Shown: positions 26,158 to 38,904, numbered from the stretch's first letter. The stretch: DNA of 64,000 nt from Archivesica marissinica (GCA_014843695.1 CM026386.1:12761213-12825212), one strand, 5' to 3'. The notes: generated by a model from the letters alone, not told the origin. Program-made: numbers and translations.

Positions 26158-26392
26158 GGGCCTCTGTGGCCGAGTGGTTCAGCTGGTTGTCTTCGAATCG
26201 CTTGCCCCTCACCACTGTAGGTTCGAATCCCACTATGGGTGTTGTAATTCTTCAAGCGAGAATGCTATCCAGGTTTGCAGAAGGTTGGTGGTTCTACCCA
26301 GATGCCCGTCAGTGCCTGAAATACTGCTCGGAGGGCCCCCGGTGGCTTCCTCCACCAACAATGGCTGGGGCGTCACCACATGACCTTAACTG
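26158..26392 (+). mobile_element. SINE-5 copy (duplication copy 2)
   Basis: Paralogue of 10394-10625. Here the B box is the better preserved GGTTCGAATCC. Confidence 0.75.
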
Positions 26393-26572
26393 TTGGCGCT
26401 ATTTTAATCCCTTCATGAAGAAATGCATATATTTTAAATCTATGCACCACACGTAGACACTCTTTTCAACAATGGCATTTCAAACATATTTCAGCAACGA
26501 ATTTTGTATGTTTAAATGTGAATAGCAGCCTCATTCCGAGACCGTTTAATGTCACTATAAAATGGGTGTGTT

Positions 26573-27318
26573 TACACGATTGTACAAATACTTGCAACAG
26601 AGGACAATTCAGTAATGTATTAATGTAAACTCTGGCAATACACGATTGTACAAATACTTGCAACAGAGGACAATTCAGTAATGTATTAATGTAAACTCTG
26701 GCAAAACACGATTGTACAAATACTTGTACCAGAGGACAATTCAGTAATGTATTAATTTAAAGTCTGGCAATACACGATTGTACAAAAGGTTGTACCAGAG
26801 GACAATTCAGTAATGTATTATTGAAAACTCTGGCAAAACACGATTGTACAAATACGTGTACCAGAGGACAATTCAGTAATGTATTAATGAAAACTCTGTC
26901 AAAACACGATTGTACAAATACTTGTACCAGAGGACAATTCAGTAATGTATTAATGTAAACTCTGGCAAAACACGATTGTACAAATACTTGCAACAGAGGA
27001 CAATTCAGTAATGTATTAATGTAAACTCTGGTAAAACACGATTGTACAAATACTTGCACCAGAGGAAAATTCAGTAATGTATTATTGAAAACTCTGGCAA
27101 TACACGATTATACAAATACTTGCACCAGAGGACAATTCAGTAATGTATTAATGTAAACTCTGGTAAAACACGATTGTACAAATGCTTGCACCAGAGGACA
27201 ATTCAGTAATGTATTAATGTAAACTCTGGCAATACACGATTGTACAAATACTTGCACCAGAGGACAATTCAGTAATGTATTAATGAAAACTCTGACAATA
27301 CACAATTGTACATCATGG
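26573..27318. repeat. Satellite B, copy 2 (66-bp units)
   Basis: About eleven units of the same 66-bp repeat as 11206-18800. The array is far shorter than copy 1 and includes single-unit variants such as CAAAAGGTTGTACC near 26785. It ends within a unit near 27318 and passes into unrelated DNA. Confidence 0.93.
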
Positions 27319-27382
27319 AAATTCATTAGAATTGTGTCATAAATACACAATTATTTTAATTCTAATGAAATGTCATGATATA

Positions 27383-27561
27383 CAGTCAAACCTGTCGTAA
27401 GCAGCCAGCCAAGGGAATCACAGAAATTGGCTGCTTAGCACAGGTGGCTGCTTAATAGAAGTCAAATGTATAATAAAAACAACATATTGGGAATCTGAAA
27501 ACTGGCTGCTTAATACAGGTTGGCTGTTTAATAGAGGTGACCACTAACACATGTGTCACTG
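27383..27561. mobile_element. pogo/Tigger-like MITE, copy 1
   Basis: It starts CAGTCAAACCTGT after TA and ends in a decayed inverted copy (ACATGTGTCACTG) before TA. The interior has repeated GGCTGCTTA motifs. It aligns with the better preserved copy at 31739-31928. There is no coding capacity. Confidence 0.7.
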
Positions 27562-27730
27562 TATTTGCAATGCTTTATTGGGTTGGAAAACATAGTGTTC
27601 ACATGTTAACAATATACATAGCACTGCATGAATACATAGTCTATATATCTAATATGCTTACATTTATTTTTGTTTTCAATATTCGTTTTTACGTAATTAG
27701 TGGGCATGTCATAAAACATGTAACATTTGT

Positions 27731-28216
27731 AATGTGACCCTCCCTTACCTGATGGGTGACCCTCCCTGACCTGATGGGTGACCCTCCCTTACCTGATGGG
27801 TGACCCTCTCTTACCTGATGGGTGACCCTCCCTTACCTGATGGGTGACCCTCCCTTACCTGATGGGTGACCCTCCCTGACCTGATGGGTGACCCTCCCTG
27901 ACCTGATGGTTGACCCTCCCTTACCTGATGGGTGACCCTCCCTTACCTGATGGGTGACCCTCCCTTACCTGATGGGTGACCCTCCCTTACCTGATGGGTG
28001 ACCTGACCTGATGGGTGATCCTCCCTTACCTGATGGGTGACCCTCCCTGACCTGATGGGTGACCCTCCCTGACCTGATGGGTGACCCTCCCTTACCTGAT
28101 GGGGTGACCCTCCCTGACCTGATGGGTGACCCCTCCCTGACCTGATGGGTGACCCTCCCTTACCTGATGGGTGACCCTCCCTGACCTGATGGGTGACCAT
28201 CCCTTACCTGATGGGT
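27731..28216. repeat. 22-bp minisatellite
   Basis: About 22 copies of a unit containing GGGTGACCCTCCCTTACCTG, with two alternating forms (CTTAC and CTGAC) and a few length variants near 28000 and 28100. Open frames on the minus strand with SGQGGSP-like repeats are by-products. Confidence 0.95.
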
Positions 28217-29050
28217 AAATTTTAAGATATACATACCGGTATTGTTTCATGTAAATCCTTCTGAAAACGAAATCCATTTCAATGCTAGCGTGCAGAGTTA
28301 AAGTAGCATTACATCGTAATAAAGGATGTGATGGGTAAAATATAAATACTAATGTGTGTGTGTGTTTACAAAAATCGAAATAGTCGCTCAGAAACGATAA
28401 AATTCCAATATATTTAAACCGTCGTTTTATCAACACAGGAAATGTAAACATGCACAGCGTGCATGCGTGAAATTACAGAGGATGTAGAAAACAACGTATA
28501 TATTTTGAACGTGAAAGACTATCTATGTATCGTCCTCTAATGTCGAACCCTTCACGGGGATGTAGAAATGTCCCTAAAGGTATGAATCAACATAATATTA
28601 TCAAGTAATTTAATTAAAAAAGACAACTTGGGACAAATGGGGACAATGCATTCCGAATGTAAACAAGTGCGGACGATGCGTTCCGGTTGTAAACAAGTGC
28701 GTGACCGATCGACTCGGAAAGTCCTACTTTCGATTTCGAGTTTGTTTTATCGCAAAAAAAAACACTGTTTACCAAATGAACATAAGCATACAAAGTATAA
28801 TGTTAGAATTAGCATTGTTAGTAGTTAGTAGCAGCATTGCTACCCATACGTTAAAAATTGAATTTTTCAAATATCTTTTATTTCATATGATATATAGGGC
28901 TGCTTTAAGAGAATTGTTTTCCAGCATACATATAGATTGTATTGCTAATGTGTATGTGATTTAGCATGGAAATACTATGAATTGTTCAAATATCTTTTAT
29001 TTCATACGATGTAATGCTGCTTTAAGGACATATATGTACACATGAAGTCC
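28217..29050. other. Non-coding stretch
   Basis: No gene is seen. A segment near 28520-28560 (CTAATGTCGAACCC) is similar, inverted, to 36910-36950, so it is part of a dispersed repeat. A short direct repeat with TGTAAACAAGTGCG is at 28660-28700. Confidence 0.5.
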
Positions 29051-29302
29051 GCCTCCGTGGTCGAGTGGTTAAGGTCGCTGACTTGTATACCACTGTAACC
29101 TATCATCACTGATGATCACGGGTTCGAGCCCCGCTCAGACCGTGTATCATTTATATGAAAAAGTTGACAGTTTCTTACGGAGGTTGGTGCACCCAAGTAC
29201 TGGTTAACCGCTGGAGCCTGCTCAGGAAAAGTGTTGTTAAGTAAACTGCCCGCCGGCGATATAGCCCAAAATGGTGCTGATGCAGGCGTAAAACCAGAAG
29301 AA
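29051..29302 (+). mobile_element. SINE-2 copy
   Basis: Head GCCTCCGTGGTCGAGTGG, B box GGGTTCGAGCCCC, tail GATGCAGGCGTAAAACC followed by an A-rich run. It is the same subfamily as the copies near 9.7 and 10.8 kb. Confidence 0.85.
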
Positions 29303-29735
29303 AAAAAAAGAAAAGAGAAAATGTACAAATGGTGACATTTCTTTTTCCCATTTAATGTCTTTATAATGTCTTTATAATGTCTTTATTTCTTCATCCATTG
29401 ATATGATAAGTATCGTAGTTTCTTTCTTTTCATAGTTTCAGTTTTATGGCCCGAAGAAATATCCGCACTGTCCGTCTGTGTGTCCGTCATCCGTCTCCAA
29501 AATGCTAACGTAACCGTTTCAACACTACATATCTCTAAATAGGCTTACAAACAGTGTAGATCCAGATGAGCCTGCTCGTGATGAAGCCATCTCATCAGGA
29601 TCTGCCCTTTTTGCTAGTAATTTTAGTAATATTTAGTAAAATGATTACCCATTTTGATATTAATGAACTAGCCCAAATGTAATTTTCGGATCAATTAATA
29701 GGTCTAAATATATCATGGACCAGTCCAGGTCAGTT
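29303..29735. other. Non-coding stretch
   Basis: No gene is seen. A short triplication of TATAATGTCTT lies near 29355-29385. Confidence 0.5.
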
Positions 29736-30912
29736 ACTTAGTGGTGTATGGGTTAAGCTTCACTTGGTGGTGTATGGGTTAAGCTTCACTTGGTGGTGTA
29801 TGGGTTAAGCTTCACTTGGTGGTGAATGGGTTAAGCTTCACTTGGTGATGTATGGGTTAAGCTTCACTTGGTGGTGTATGGGTTAAGTTTCACTTTGTGT
29901 ATGGGTTACGCTTCACTTTGTGTATGGGTTAAGCTTCACTTTGTGTATGGGTTACGCTTCACTTTGTGTATGGGTTAAGCTTCACTTGGTGGTGTATGGG
30001 TTAAGCTTCACTTGGTGGTGTATGGGTTACGCTTCACTTTGTGTATGGGTTAAGCTTCACTTGGTGGTGTATGGGTTAAGCTTCACTTTAAGTATGGGTT
30101 ACGCTTCACTTTGTGTATGGGTTAAGCTTCACTTGGTGGTGTATGGGTTAAGCTACACTTTGTGTATGGGTTACGCTTCACTTTGTGTATGGGTTAAGCT
30201 TCACGTTTTGTATGGGTTAATCTTCACATGGTGGTGTATGGGTTAAGCTTCACTTTGTGTATGGGTTACGCTTCACTTTGTGTATGGGTTAAGCTTCACG
30301 TTGTGTATGGGTTAAGCTTCACTTGGTGGTGTATGGGTTAAGCTTCACTTGGTGGTGAATGGGTTAAGCTTCACTTGGTGGTGTATGGGTTAAGCTTCAC
30401 TTGGTGGTGTATGGGTTAAGCTTCACTTGGTGGTGTATGGGTTAAGTTTCACTTGGTGATGTATGGGTTAAGCTTCGCTTTGTGTTGAATGGGTTAAGCT
30501 TCACTTGCTGGTGTATGGGTTAAGCTTCACTTGGTGGTGTATGGGTTAAGCTTCACTTGGCGGTGAATGGGTTAAGCTTCACATGGTGGTGTATAGGTTA
30601 AGCTTCTCATGGTGGTGAATGGGTTAAGCTTCACTTGGTGGTGTATGGGTTACGCTTCACTTGGTGGTGTATGGGTTAAGCTTCACTTGGTGGTGTATGG
30701 GTTAAGCTGCACTTGGTGGTGTATGGGTTACGCTTCACTTTGTGCATGGATTAAGCTTCACTTGGTGGTGTATGGGTTAAGCTTCACTTGGTGGTGTATG
30801 GGTTAAGCTTCACATGGTGGTGTATGGGTTAAGCTTCACATGGTGGTGTATGGGTTAAGCTTCACTTGGTGGTGTATGGGTTAAGCTTCACATGGTGGTG
30901 TATGAGTTAGGC
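29736..30912. repeat. 20-26-bp minisatellite (TATGGGTTAAGCTTCACTT)
   Basis: About 47 units share TATGGGTTAAGCTTCACTT. A longer form carries GGTGG and a shorter form carries TGTG, often with ACGC for AAGC. The two forms alternate in patches. The Trp/Tyr-rich frames (29920-30246, 30609-30806) are by-products. Confidence 0.95.
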
Positions 30913-31019
30913 TTCCTCGATTTGAAAGTTTGACCATGAAATTAGCATATTTTGTATGCAATGTCATTTACCGTTATTGTATGGTAATTTATGTCGTTGT
31001 TTATGAGTATGTTGCAGTG

Positions 31020-31056
31020 TGTGCGAGTGCGAGTGTGTGTGTGTGTGTGTGTGTAC
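31020..31056. repeat. (GT)n microsatellite
   Basis: A short GTGTGT run, flanked by GAGTGCGAG and GTGCGCGTGCG. Confidence 0.85.
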
Positions 31057-31171
31057 ACGTGCGCGTGCGTGGCATTGCTGGGCATGGTAGTATCGGTGGA
31101 TTTGATTGTCTATGTATTTTCTTGGTTGCATTTTCTTGGTTGTATTTTATTGACAATCAAATGAAATCATA

Positions 31172-31686
31172 ATATGACATCACGTCGGAGAATGACATCA
31201 CGTCAGAGACACGTAAGAGAAAGACATCACGTCGGAGAATGACATCACGTCAGAGACACGTAAGAGAATGACATCACATCGGAGAATGACATCACATCGG
31301 AGAATGACATCACATCGGAGAATGACATCACATCGGAGAATGACATCACATCTGAGAATGACATCACGTCGGAGAATGACATCACGTCAGAGACACGTAA
31401 GAGAATGACATCACGTCAGAGACACGTAAGAGAATGACATCACATCGGAGAATGACATCACGTCGGAGAATGACATAACATCGGAGAATGACATCACGTC
31501 GGAGAATGACATCACGTCGGAGAATGACATCACATCGGAGAATGACATCACGTCGGAGAATGACATCACGTCGGAGAATGACATCACGTCGGAGAATGAC
31601 ATCACGTCGGAGAATGACATCACATCGGAGAATGACATCACGTCGGAGAATGACATCACGTCAGAGAATGACATCACATCGGAGAA
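31172..31686. repeat. 18-bp minisatellite
   Basis: About 28 units of 18 bp containing GAATGACATCACGTCGGA. Interruptions of CAGAGACACGTAAGAGA appear at 31205, 31252, 31390 and 31415. The period of six codons keeps frames open on both strands (FSDVMS on minus, MTSRRR on plus), which I do not call as genes. Confidence 0.95.
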
Positions 31687-31738
31687 TATCAAACATACTA
31701 ATTAACTTAAGATAATCCTCATCTTCAGCTATGTGATA

Positions 31739-31928
31739 CAGTCAAACCTGTCAGACAGTTACAGTTAAGCAGCCAGACAAGGGAGTCAGAGAAAGTGGCT
31801 GCTTAGCACAGGTGGCTGCTTAATAGAGGTCAAATATATAACAAAACGACTGATTAGGAATCTGGAAACTGGCTGCTTAATACAGGTTGGCTACTTAATG
31901 GAGGTGACCACTAACACAGGTTTGACTG
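31739..31928. mobile_element. pogo/Tigger-like MITE, copy 2
   Basis: Inverted ends CAGTCAAACCTGT and ACAGGTTTGACTG are flanked by TA on both sides (31737-31738 and 31929-31930), the duplication expected for Tc1/mariner/pogo-class elements. At 190 bp there is no coding capacity. Confidence 0.8.
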
Positions 31929-32141
31929 TATTTATTATCGCATGAAATAAAACATGGTTGTATAGTACATTTGTGATGTGGGTATAGCCGAAATCTAGAT
32001 TTCCTGTAGACCCGAGGTATGGATAAATTTTTGATTGCATGTTTGTGTTTCTTTAGTATTGTTCTGTGTAAATTGTATGTGCCAAATGGATGTTGTGTGT
32101 ATAACAGTGATATACCAGGATAAATTAACAAATCAATCTAC

Positions 32142-32308
32142 AAAATTGAAGGCCCTAAGGAAGATTGAGGGCCCTAAGGAAGATTTAAGTGCCCTAAGGA
32201 AGATTTGAGTGCCCTAAGGAAGATTTAAGGGCCCTAAGGAAGATTTGAGTGCCCTAATGAAGATTTGCGGGCACTAAGGAAGATTTGAGGGGCCTAAGGA
32301 AGATTAGT
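32142..32308. repeat. 20-bp minisatellite
   Basis: About eight units sharing GCCCTAAGGAAGATTTGAGT, with small variants. Confidence 0.9.
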
Positions 32309-32498
32309 TCAGAACTCATTTGTTTTAACATTACAGTTGTCAAATAAAATTAAGTCAAAGCTTAAAGTTATCAACTGTTAACAACAGTCTTCAAGATAAA
32401 ATGTTAATTGAGTGATATTTTATTGCATATGTAAGCAATGAGTCACCAGCATAAAATCCCAACACTTCCCAATAATGGAAACTTTATTTAACCAAGTA

Positions 32499-32532
32499 AC
32501 TGCCACGGACGGACGGACGGACGGACGTATGG
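32499..32532. repeat. (GGAC)n microsatellite
   Basis: A short run of CGGACGGACGGACGGACG with one interruption. Confidence 0.85.
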
Positions 32533-32604
32533 ACGGACTGGTGCATGATATGTTTAGACCAATGAATGAATAAGAAATTTACATTGTAATATTACTGGCA
32601 AAAA

Positions 32605-33110
32605 GAAGACACAGCCTTGGTCGTCCTGTTTATATAACACAAGAAGACTCGGCCTTGGCTGTCACGTTTATATAACACAAATAGACTCGGCCTTGGCTGT
32701 CATGTTTATATAACGTAAGAAGCCATGGCCGTCACGTTTATATTTAGGTAAGAAGACACAGCCTTGGCCATCACGTTTATATTTACGTAAGAAGACACAG
32801 CCTTGGCCGTCACGTTTATATAACAAAAGAATACACAGCCTTGGCCGTCACGTTTATATAACACAAGAAGACTCGGCTCGGCCTTGGCTGTCACGTTTAT
32901 ATAACGTAAGAAGACACAGCCATGGCCGTCACGTTTATATAACACAAGAAGACTCGTCTATATAATGCACAATTTGGTCCTGGCCTAGTACTAGCCTTGG
33001 CAGTCACGTTTATATAACACATGACTTGGTCCTGGCCTAGTACTAACATTGGCAGTCACGTTTATATAACAAATGACTTGGTTCTGGCCTAGTACTAGCC
33101 TTTGTTTGCT
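32605..33110. repeat. About 38-bp minisatellite
   Basis: Units share GGCCGTCACGTTTATATAAC and AGAAGACACAGCCTTGG. The last three units are a longer derived form with CTTGGTCCTGGCCTAGTACT. Roughly twelve copies. Confidence 0.9.
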
Positions 33111-33309
33111 AGGACTACTCGTGTAATTTTAAGCTAGTAAATGCCATTCATGGCTTCACCGTCTATCACTGTTTGCTAGTATTTTGTTCGTATTGTTGTG
33201 TTTTTCTGCTGTTTATGAAAATAATGTTCCAGATTATTGTTTTATTCAGATTTTAATAAAGGAATTATTTTTATCCAGTTAGATTCTCATTTTTTACTAT
33301 ACTGATTTT

Positions 33310-33367
33310 ACCTGCTGGCTGGCTGCTGCTGTTGGCTGGATGCTGCTGTTGGTTGGCTGCTGCTGCT
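33310..33367. repeat. GCTGCTGTTGGCTG short repeat
   Basis: A low-complexity run of GGCTGGCTGCTGCTGTTGG units. Confidence 0.8.
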
Positions 33368-33465
33368 ATATTGCCCCGTTATATCAAGGCACTCAAGATG
33401 GATAAAACGGTATTCTTTCAATTTTAACACAATCAATAAATAAATCGCAAATGAGCAGTAAAGCC

Positions 33466-34080
33466 ACATTTAGATGACAGAGTAAATTAACGCCACATTT
33501 AGATGACAGAGTAAATTAACGCCACATTTAGATGACAGAGTAAATTAACATCACATTTAGATGACATAGTAAATTAACGCCACATTTAGATGACATAGTA
33601 AATTAACGCCACATTTAGATGACATAGTAAATTAACGTCACATTTAGATGACATAGTAAATTAACGCCACATTTAGATGACATAGTAAATTAACGCCACA
33701 TTTAGATGACATAGTAAATTACTGTCACATTTAGATGACATAGTAAATTAATGTCACATTTAGATGACATAGTAAATTAACGTCACATTTAGATGACATA
33801 GTAAATTAAAGCCACATTTAGATGACATAGTAAATTAACATCACACTTAGATGACATATTAAATTAACGTCACAATTAGATGACATAGTAAATTAATGTC
33901 ACATTTGGATGACATAGTAAATTAATGTCACACTTAGATGACATAGTAAATTAACGTCAAACTTAGATGACATAGTAAATTAACGTCACACATTTAGATG
34001 ACAGTAAATTAACGTCACATTTAGATGACATAGTAAATTAATGTCACACTTAGATGACAGAGTAAATTAATGTCACACTT
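33466..34080. repeat. 29-bp minisatellite
   Basis: About 21 units sharing CACATTTAGATGACATAGTA and AATTAACG. Variants include CACTTAG and GACAGAG. Confidence 0.95.
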
Positions 34081-34081
34081 T

Positions 34082-35755
34082 TATGTTGCCCATGCACGTT
34101 AGCTTGTGCAACACCACGACGTAGCTGCAGGATGTATGGGCTGTCCATGTACGTTAGCTTGTGCAACACCACGCTGTAGCTGCAGGATGTATGGGCTGTC
34201 CATGCACGTTAGCTTGTGCAACACCACGCTGTAGCTGCAGGATGTATGGGCTGTCCATGCACGTTAGCTTGTGCAACACCAAACTGTAGCTGCAGGATGT
34301 ATGGACTGTCCATGCACATTAGCTTGTGCAACACCACGCTGTAGATGCAGGATGTATGGAATGTCAATGCACGTTTGCTTGTGCAACACCATGCTGTAAC
34401 TGCAGGGTGTATGGGCTGTCCATGTACGTTAGCTTGTGCAACACCAGGCTGTAGCTACAGGAGGTATGGACTGTCCATGCACGTTAGCTTGTGCAAAACC
34501 ACGCTGTAGATGCAGGATGTATGGACTGTCCATGCACGTTAGCTTGTACAACACCACGCTGTAGCAGTAGGATGCATGGGCTGTCCATGCACGTTAGCTT
34601 GTGCAACACCACGCTGTAGCTGCAGGATTATGGGCTGTCCCATGTCCGTTAGCTTGTGCAACACAACGTTGTAGCTGCAGGATGTATGGGCTGTCCATGC
34701 ACGTTAGCTTGTGCAACACCACGCTGTAGCTGCAGGATATATGGGCTGTCCATGCACGTTAGCTTGGGCAACCTGTAGCTACAGGATGTATGGGCTGTCC
34801 ATGTACGTTAGCTTGTGCAACACCACGTTGTAGCTGAAGGATGTATGGGCTGTCCATGCACGTTGGCTTGTACAACACCACGCTGTAGATGCAGGGTGTA
34901 TGGGATGTCCATGCACGTTAGCTTGTGCAACACCACGCTGTAGCTGCAGGATGTATGGGCTGTCCATGCACCTTAGCTTGTGCAACACGACGCTGTAGCT
35001 GCATGATGTATGGGCTGTCCATGTACGTTAGATTGTGCAACACGACGCTGTAGCTGCAGGATCTATGGGCTGTCCATATACGTTAGCTTGTGCAACAACA
35101 CGCTGTAGGTGCATGGTGTATGGACTGTCCATGCACGTTTGCTTGTGCAACACCACGCTGTAGCTGCAGGATGTATGGGCTGTCCATGCACGTTAGCTTG
35201 TGCAACACCACGCTGTAGCTGCATGATGTATGGGCTGTCCATGTACGTTAGCTTGTGCAACACGACGCTGTAGCTGCAGGATCTATGGGCTGTCCATATA
35301 CGTTAGCTTGTGCAACAACACGCTGTAGGTGCATGGTGTATGGACTGTCCATATACGTTAGCTTGTGCAACATCACGCTGTAGCTGCAGGATATATGGAC
35401 TGTCCGTGTACGTTAGCTTGTGCAACACCACGCTGTAGCTGCAGGATTTATGGGCTGTCCATGCACGTTAGCTTGTGTAACACCACGCTGTAGCTGCATG
35501 GTGTATGGACTGTCCATGTACGTTAGCTTGTGCAACACAACGCTGTAGCTGTAGGATGTATGGACTGTCCATGTACGTTAGCTTGTGCAAAAGCACGCGG
35601 TAGCTGCAGGATGTGTGGGCTGTCCATTCACGTTAGCTTGTGCCACACCACGCTGTAGCTGCAGGGTGTATGGGCTGTCCCATGCACGTTGGCTTGTGCT
35701 AAAGCACGCTGTAGCTGCAAGATATATGGGCTGCCATGCACGTTAGATTGTGGAT
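34082..35755. repeat. 57-bp minisatellite
   Basis: About 29 units containing GGGCTGTCCATGCACGTTAG and TGTGCAACACCACGCTGTAG. A block near 34980-35160 is repeated near 35225-35350. The period is 19 codons, so minus-strand frames (34779-34988, 35063-35263) are by-products. Confidence 0.95.
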
Positions 35756-37136
35756 AGTGTAAGCTAGAAACCTATAACAATCCATACAACGTGACTACAT
35801 TCACATTGTAAGCGGAGGAGGAATCTGTATAGCGTGTAGGCACTTGCTTAGTACTAGTACTTAGATGTAAATATTATATTAGTATATTTACTTTGGACCT
35901 TATCTTTGATGCCATGATGGTCTGGTTGTTTAGTGGTTATTTATCTGTATGAGTTGTGTGCCCCCAAACACCCGGATGTAGACACAAATCATAATATTCT
36001 ATGTTATAACATGTATGGGAGTTACAGATATTTTATTGCATATTTTCATACATTACATCACAAGTATACACACAATGAAATACGTAGAAAACAATATGCA
36101 ATAATTATATTAGGATTTATTAGTATTGCTGTATATGATTTAATCTGCGGGGGAAAAAAGCAAATGGGTTGGGTTACAAGTTATGGCAACATTATGTACA
36201 GCCCTCCCATTCACTTCAAACTAAATTAACAATGTTGGGTGAACAATTTATGTTATGTTGATCTGATGTAGAAACATACCAGATATATAGAATTAAGCTT
36301 CGTGATAAATATTTGTTAACTATTATAAATAATATGGATAATTAACACAAAAGAATTGAAAAAAAAAAAATCAAAAAGTTCAATGCCATATCAAGAATGA
36401 TCTTAATGTACCGCCACACAAAAAACCAAACACACGTTTGCAGTGAGAGAGACTAGCGCTAGTGAAATAGAAACCAAACACACGTTTGCAGTGAGAGAGA
36501 CTAGCGCTAGTGAAATAGAAATGCTCTCTGGAGTTTATTTACAGGCATGTTTAATATATAATAAGCATATTTTCATATACAATAATACATATAAAGTGTG
36601 CATACATATACACATACAATTGATGCTATGACCTCCCCATCCGTTTTTAAGCTTGTATTGTCAAATATGTTCGTACTGGGCCCGTGTAAAAACCCGAGCT
36701 AAATATTCAAAAAATGTAGGTAAAAAAATTCTGGAAAATTGTATCCCGGAACAAAAGGTATTCTCTATCTTATGTAGATGTATCTTTTTTCACGCGTTTG
36801 CCCTTTTGGTGTAAAACTGACAAATGGAAATAGTCTCCAATGAAAAAACAACATTAATTCCATCGAAAAATACATTGAACATACATGCGAATTTGAATGG
36901 CTGTTAAATGCCCGCGAGGGGTTCGACATTAAAAGAAGATAGATAGATAAATCACATACGTTCTACATTAAACTGCGTAACGTGCAGAACTTCAAAGTAT
37001 CGACAGCCATTTCGGCGGCCATCTTGGATTTAACTTTCCGGAGGTTGTACTTTAGTAGACTTTTAGTTTGATATTCTCTATCTCCACTACTACCAGAATC
37101 AGTTAAAATCGTGTTTAGCAAATTGTTTGGGTCACA
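35756..37136. other. Non-coding stretch with one 48-bp direct duplication
   Basis: No convincing gene is found. Two direct copies offset by 48 bp (from 36423 and from 36471) each carry the perfect 10-bp palindrome CTAGCGCTAG and CACACGTTTGCAGTGAGAG. The 98-codon frame at 35933-36229 has no recognisable domain and uneven composition. Confidence 0.5.
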
Positions 37137-37412
37137 GGCGGATCTGTAGTCCAGTGGACTCTTAATTCAGGGATCGCAGTTTCGATCCACCGTCTGACCC
37201 TAATAAAATTAACAGTCTTTCAGATGGGACGTTAAGCCGAGGTCTCGTGTCGGTGCTGTACATCGTGCACGTAAAAGAACCATGGGAGACTCTGGAATTG
37301 GTCTATGTCTGTATCATTGCACTATCCTCCAAAAATCTAAAATTATTTATCTTTTCAGGAGGCGTCGCTCATATGGGCAACCGGTAGCGACGATAAATAA
37401 ACGTAAAACACA
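37137..37412 (+). mobile_element. SINE-3 full-length copy
   Basis: The head GGCGGATCTGTAGTCCAGTG has a B box drifted to GTTTCGATCC. The middle reads CAGATGGGACGTTAAGCCGA then GGTCTCGTGTCGGTGCTGTA, and the tail reads GGGCAACCGGTAGCGACG with ATAAATAAACG. The middle segment matches satellite A. The head has lost several bases in the anticodon-arm region. Confidence 0.85.
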
Positions 37413-38482
37413 CACACAGACATAGTATATTCGAACAACTGTAATTAAGTGGATATTCACGCACATGTACAAAATCACTAATGTCGTTCACATACACATT
37501 TCTTAAATCATTATTGGTGGACAATCAATACAATGGTATGCAGCATCGAACATCACGTATATTTAATGTATATAATACTACACAATTTCTGTTAAAAAAT
37601 AGCTATATTTTGTCTTTACTATATTTGTCTTTACATTTTTTACATATATATCAATAAATCATTTGATTCTTATATTCCAATTACCATGTACGCTACTTCT
37701 TTAAGAATCACAGAAAAAATCTGCTCGTTCTGTTACATATTCTTGATATAAGGGAAGGGGCGTCACTAATATTGGTTACACTAATGACCCAACCCAATTG
37801 CTTCTTATAAATTATAACAGTCTCACTCGTATAATAATCGTTACATTTCCTTTGTTGAACAATTATTGTGCAGTCTGTGTATATGTATGTTATTTGAAAG
37901 CAATGCAATATGTTTAAACTAACATCATGTATAGTATTGATTTCCTAGCGATCTGTAAGCGAGCGGGCTACGCCAGCCGTGACATTAGCTTTATACAATG
38001 TTTCCGGGAGCTCACGAGATGGGATAAAATCCAATCTTTCTTTCTAAAATACAAGTATCCTCTTAATAAACTAAACTGTTTAATAGTACTTCTGTCACAT
38101 TACTGTCTTCGTCCAAATTAATCCATATTCATATTATCACATACCTTTGCTTGTATACAGTGTAATACAGTCATCTCATAAATTCTTATATGACCACACG
38201 TTTAATACCACCTGGAAGGGGCTCTGATTGGTCCCGGCGAGACAATGATAGCTTGTAATTGACATTACATGTTGCTTGTGTTCATGCTTTATTTGTTGAA
38301 AATCAACTGCTTTATAAATAAAATGCTAAATATGAACTAGTGGAATGCAGTGGTTAAAATATTGTGTCGATGATTTGCGTGAAGTTGTTTGATTACCATG
38401 GACTATTTACAATGACATGGTGATGCAGCTTAATGTAATAAGGCTCAAAGATATATTGGCAACTATGTATTCTTCAAATGTA
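37413..38482. other. Non-coding stretch
   Basis: AT-rich DNA, no gene recognised. The short frames at 37708-37908 and 37927-38121 have no family resemblance. Confidence 0.5.
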
Positions 38483-38540
38483 TGGTTGTTGTTACTCTTG
38501 TTGTTGTTGTTACTGTTGTTGTTGTTGTTGTTGTTATTGT
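38483..38540. repeat. (TTG)n microsatellite
   Basis: A run of TTGTTGTTGTTA units. It creates a poly-leucine stretch in a 154-codon plus-strand frame that I do not call as a gene. Confidence 0.9.
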
Positions 38541-38694
38541 GTGATAAAAAGGATCTTACGCGAGTGATGATTTCATACCATATTTTATGTAACGAGTTTT
38601 GGAATTTTGCTATTAAGCGAGCCTTTTGTAAGATCCTATATATATATAGTTTAAACTTTATTTATTATACAAAGATTGCGCGGGTAAAAGCAAA

Positions 38695-38862
38695 TATGTG
38701 GTCATTCCTGTGGGAGGAAACCGGAGTACCCGGAGAAAACCCACCTGTCCGATCTGGAGACCATCGTACCATCTCACATACTTCCCAGTCCGAGGATCGA
38801 ACACAGGTTGCATTGGTGAGAATTGAGCGCGCTAACCACTGCGCTAATCGGACAGCTATATA
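38695..38862 (-). mobile_element. SINE-4 copy, minus strand
   Basis: On the minus strand it begins GTCCGATTAGCGCAGTGG, has the B-box equivalent GTTCGATCCTCGG, and ends with GGTGGGTTTTCTCCGGGTAC and GGTTTCCTCC. This late motif is common in tRNA-derived SINEs of marine invertebrates. Confidence 0.8.
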
Positions 38863-38904
38863 TACAATGATGTCACATTGAATGAACAAAAGAAAACAAA
38901 TCAT

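Noticed and set aside
35933..36229. 98-codon plus-strand frame as a small gene
   Set aside because: No domain, no splice or promoter support, and part of it resembles sequence near 37740-37800, pointing to a dispersed repeat.
37010..37035. YY1-like motif (GGCGGCCATCTTGG) as a promoter mark
   Set aside because: A single isolated motif with no nearby gene start on either strand.
38417..38881. 154-codon plus-strand frame with a poly-Leu run as a membrane protein
   Set aside because: The Leu run is a TTG microsatellite and the second half is antisense SINE-4.
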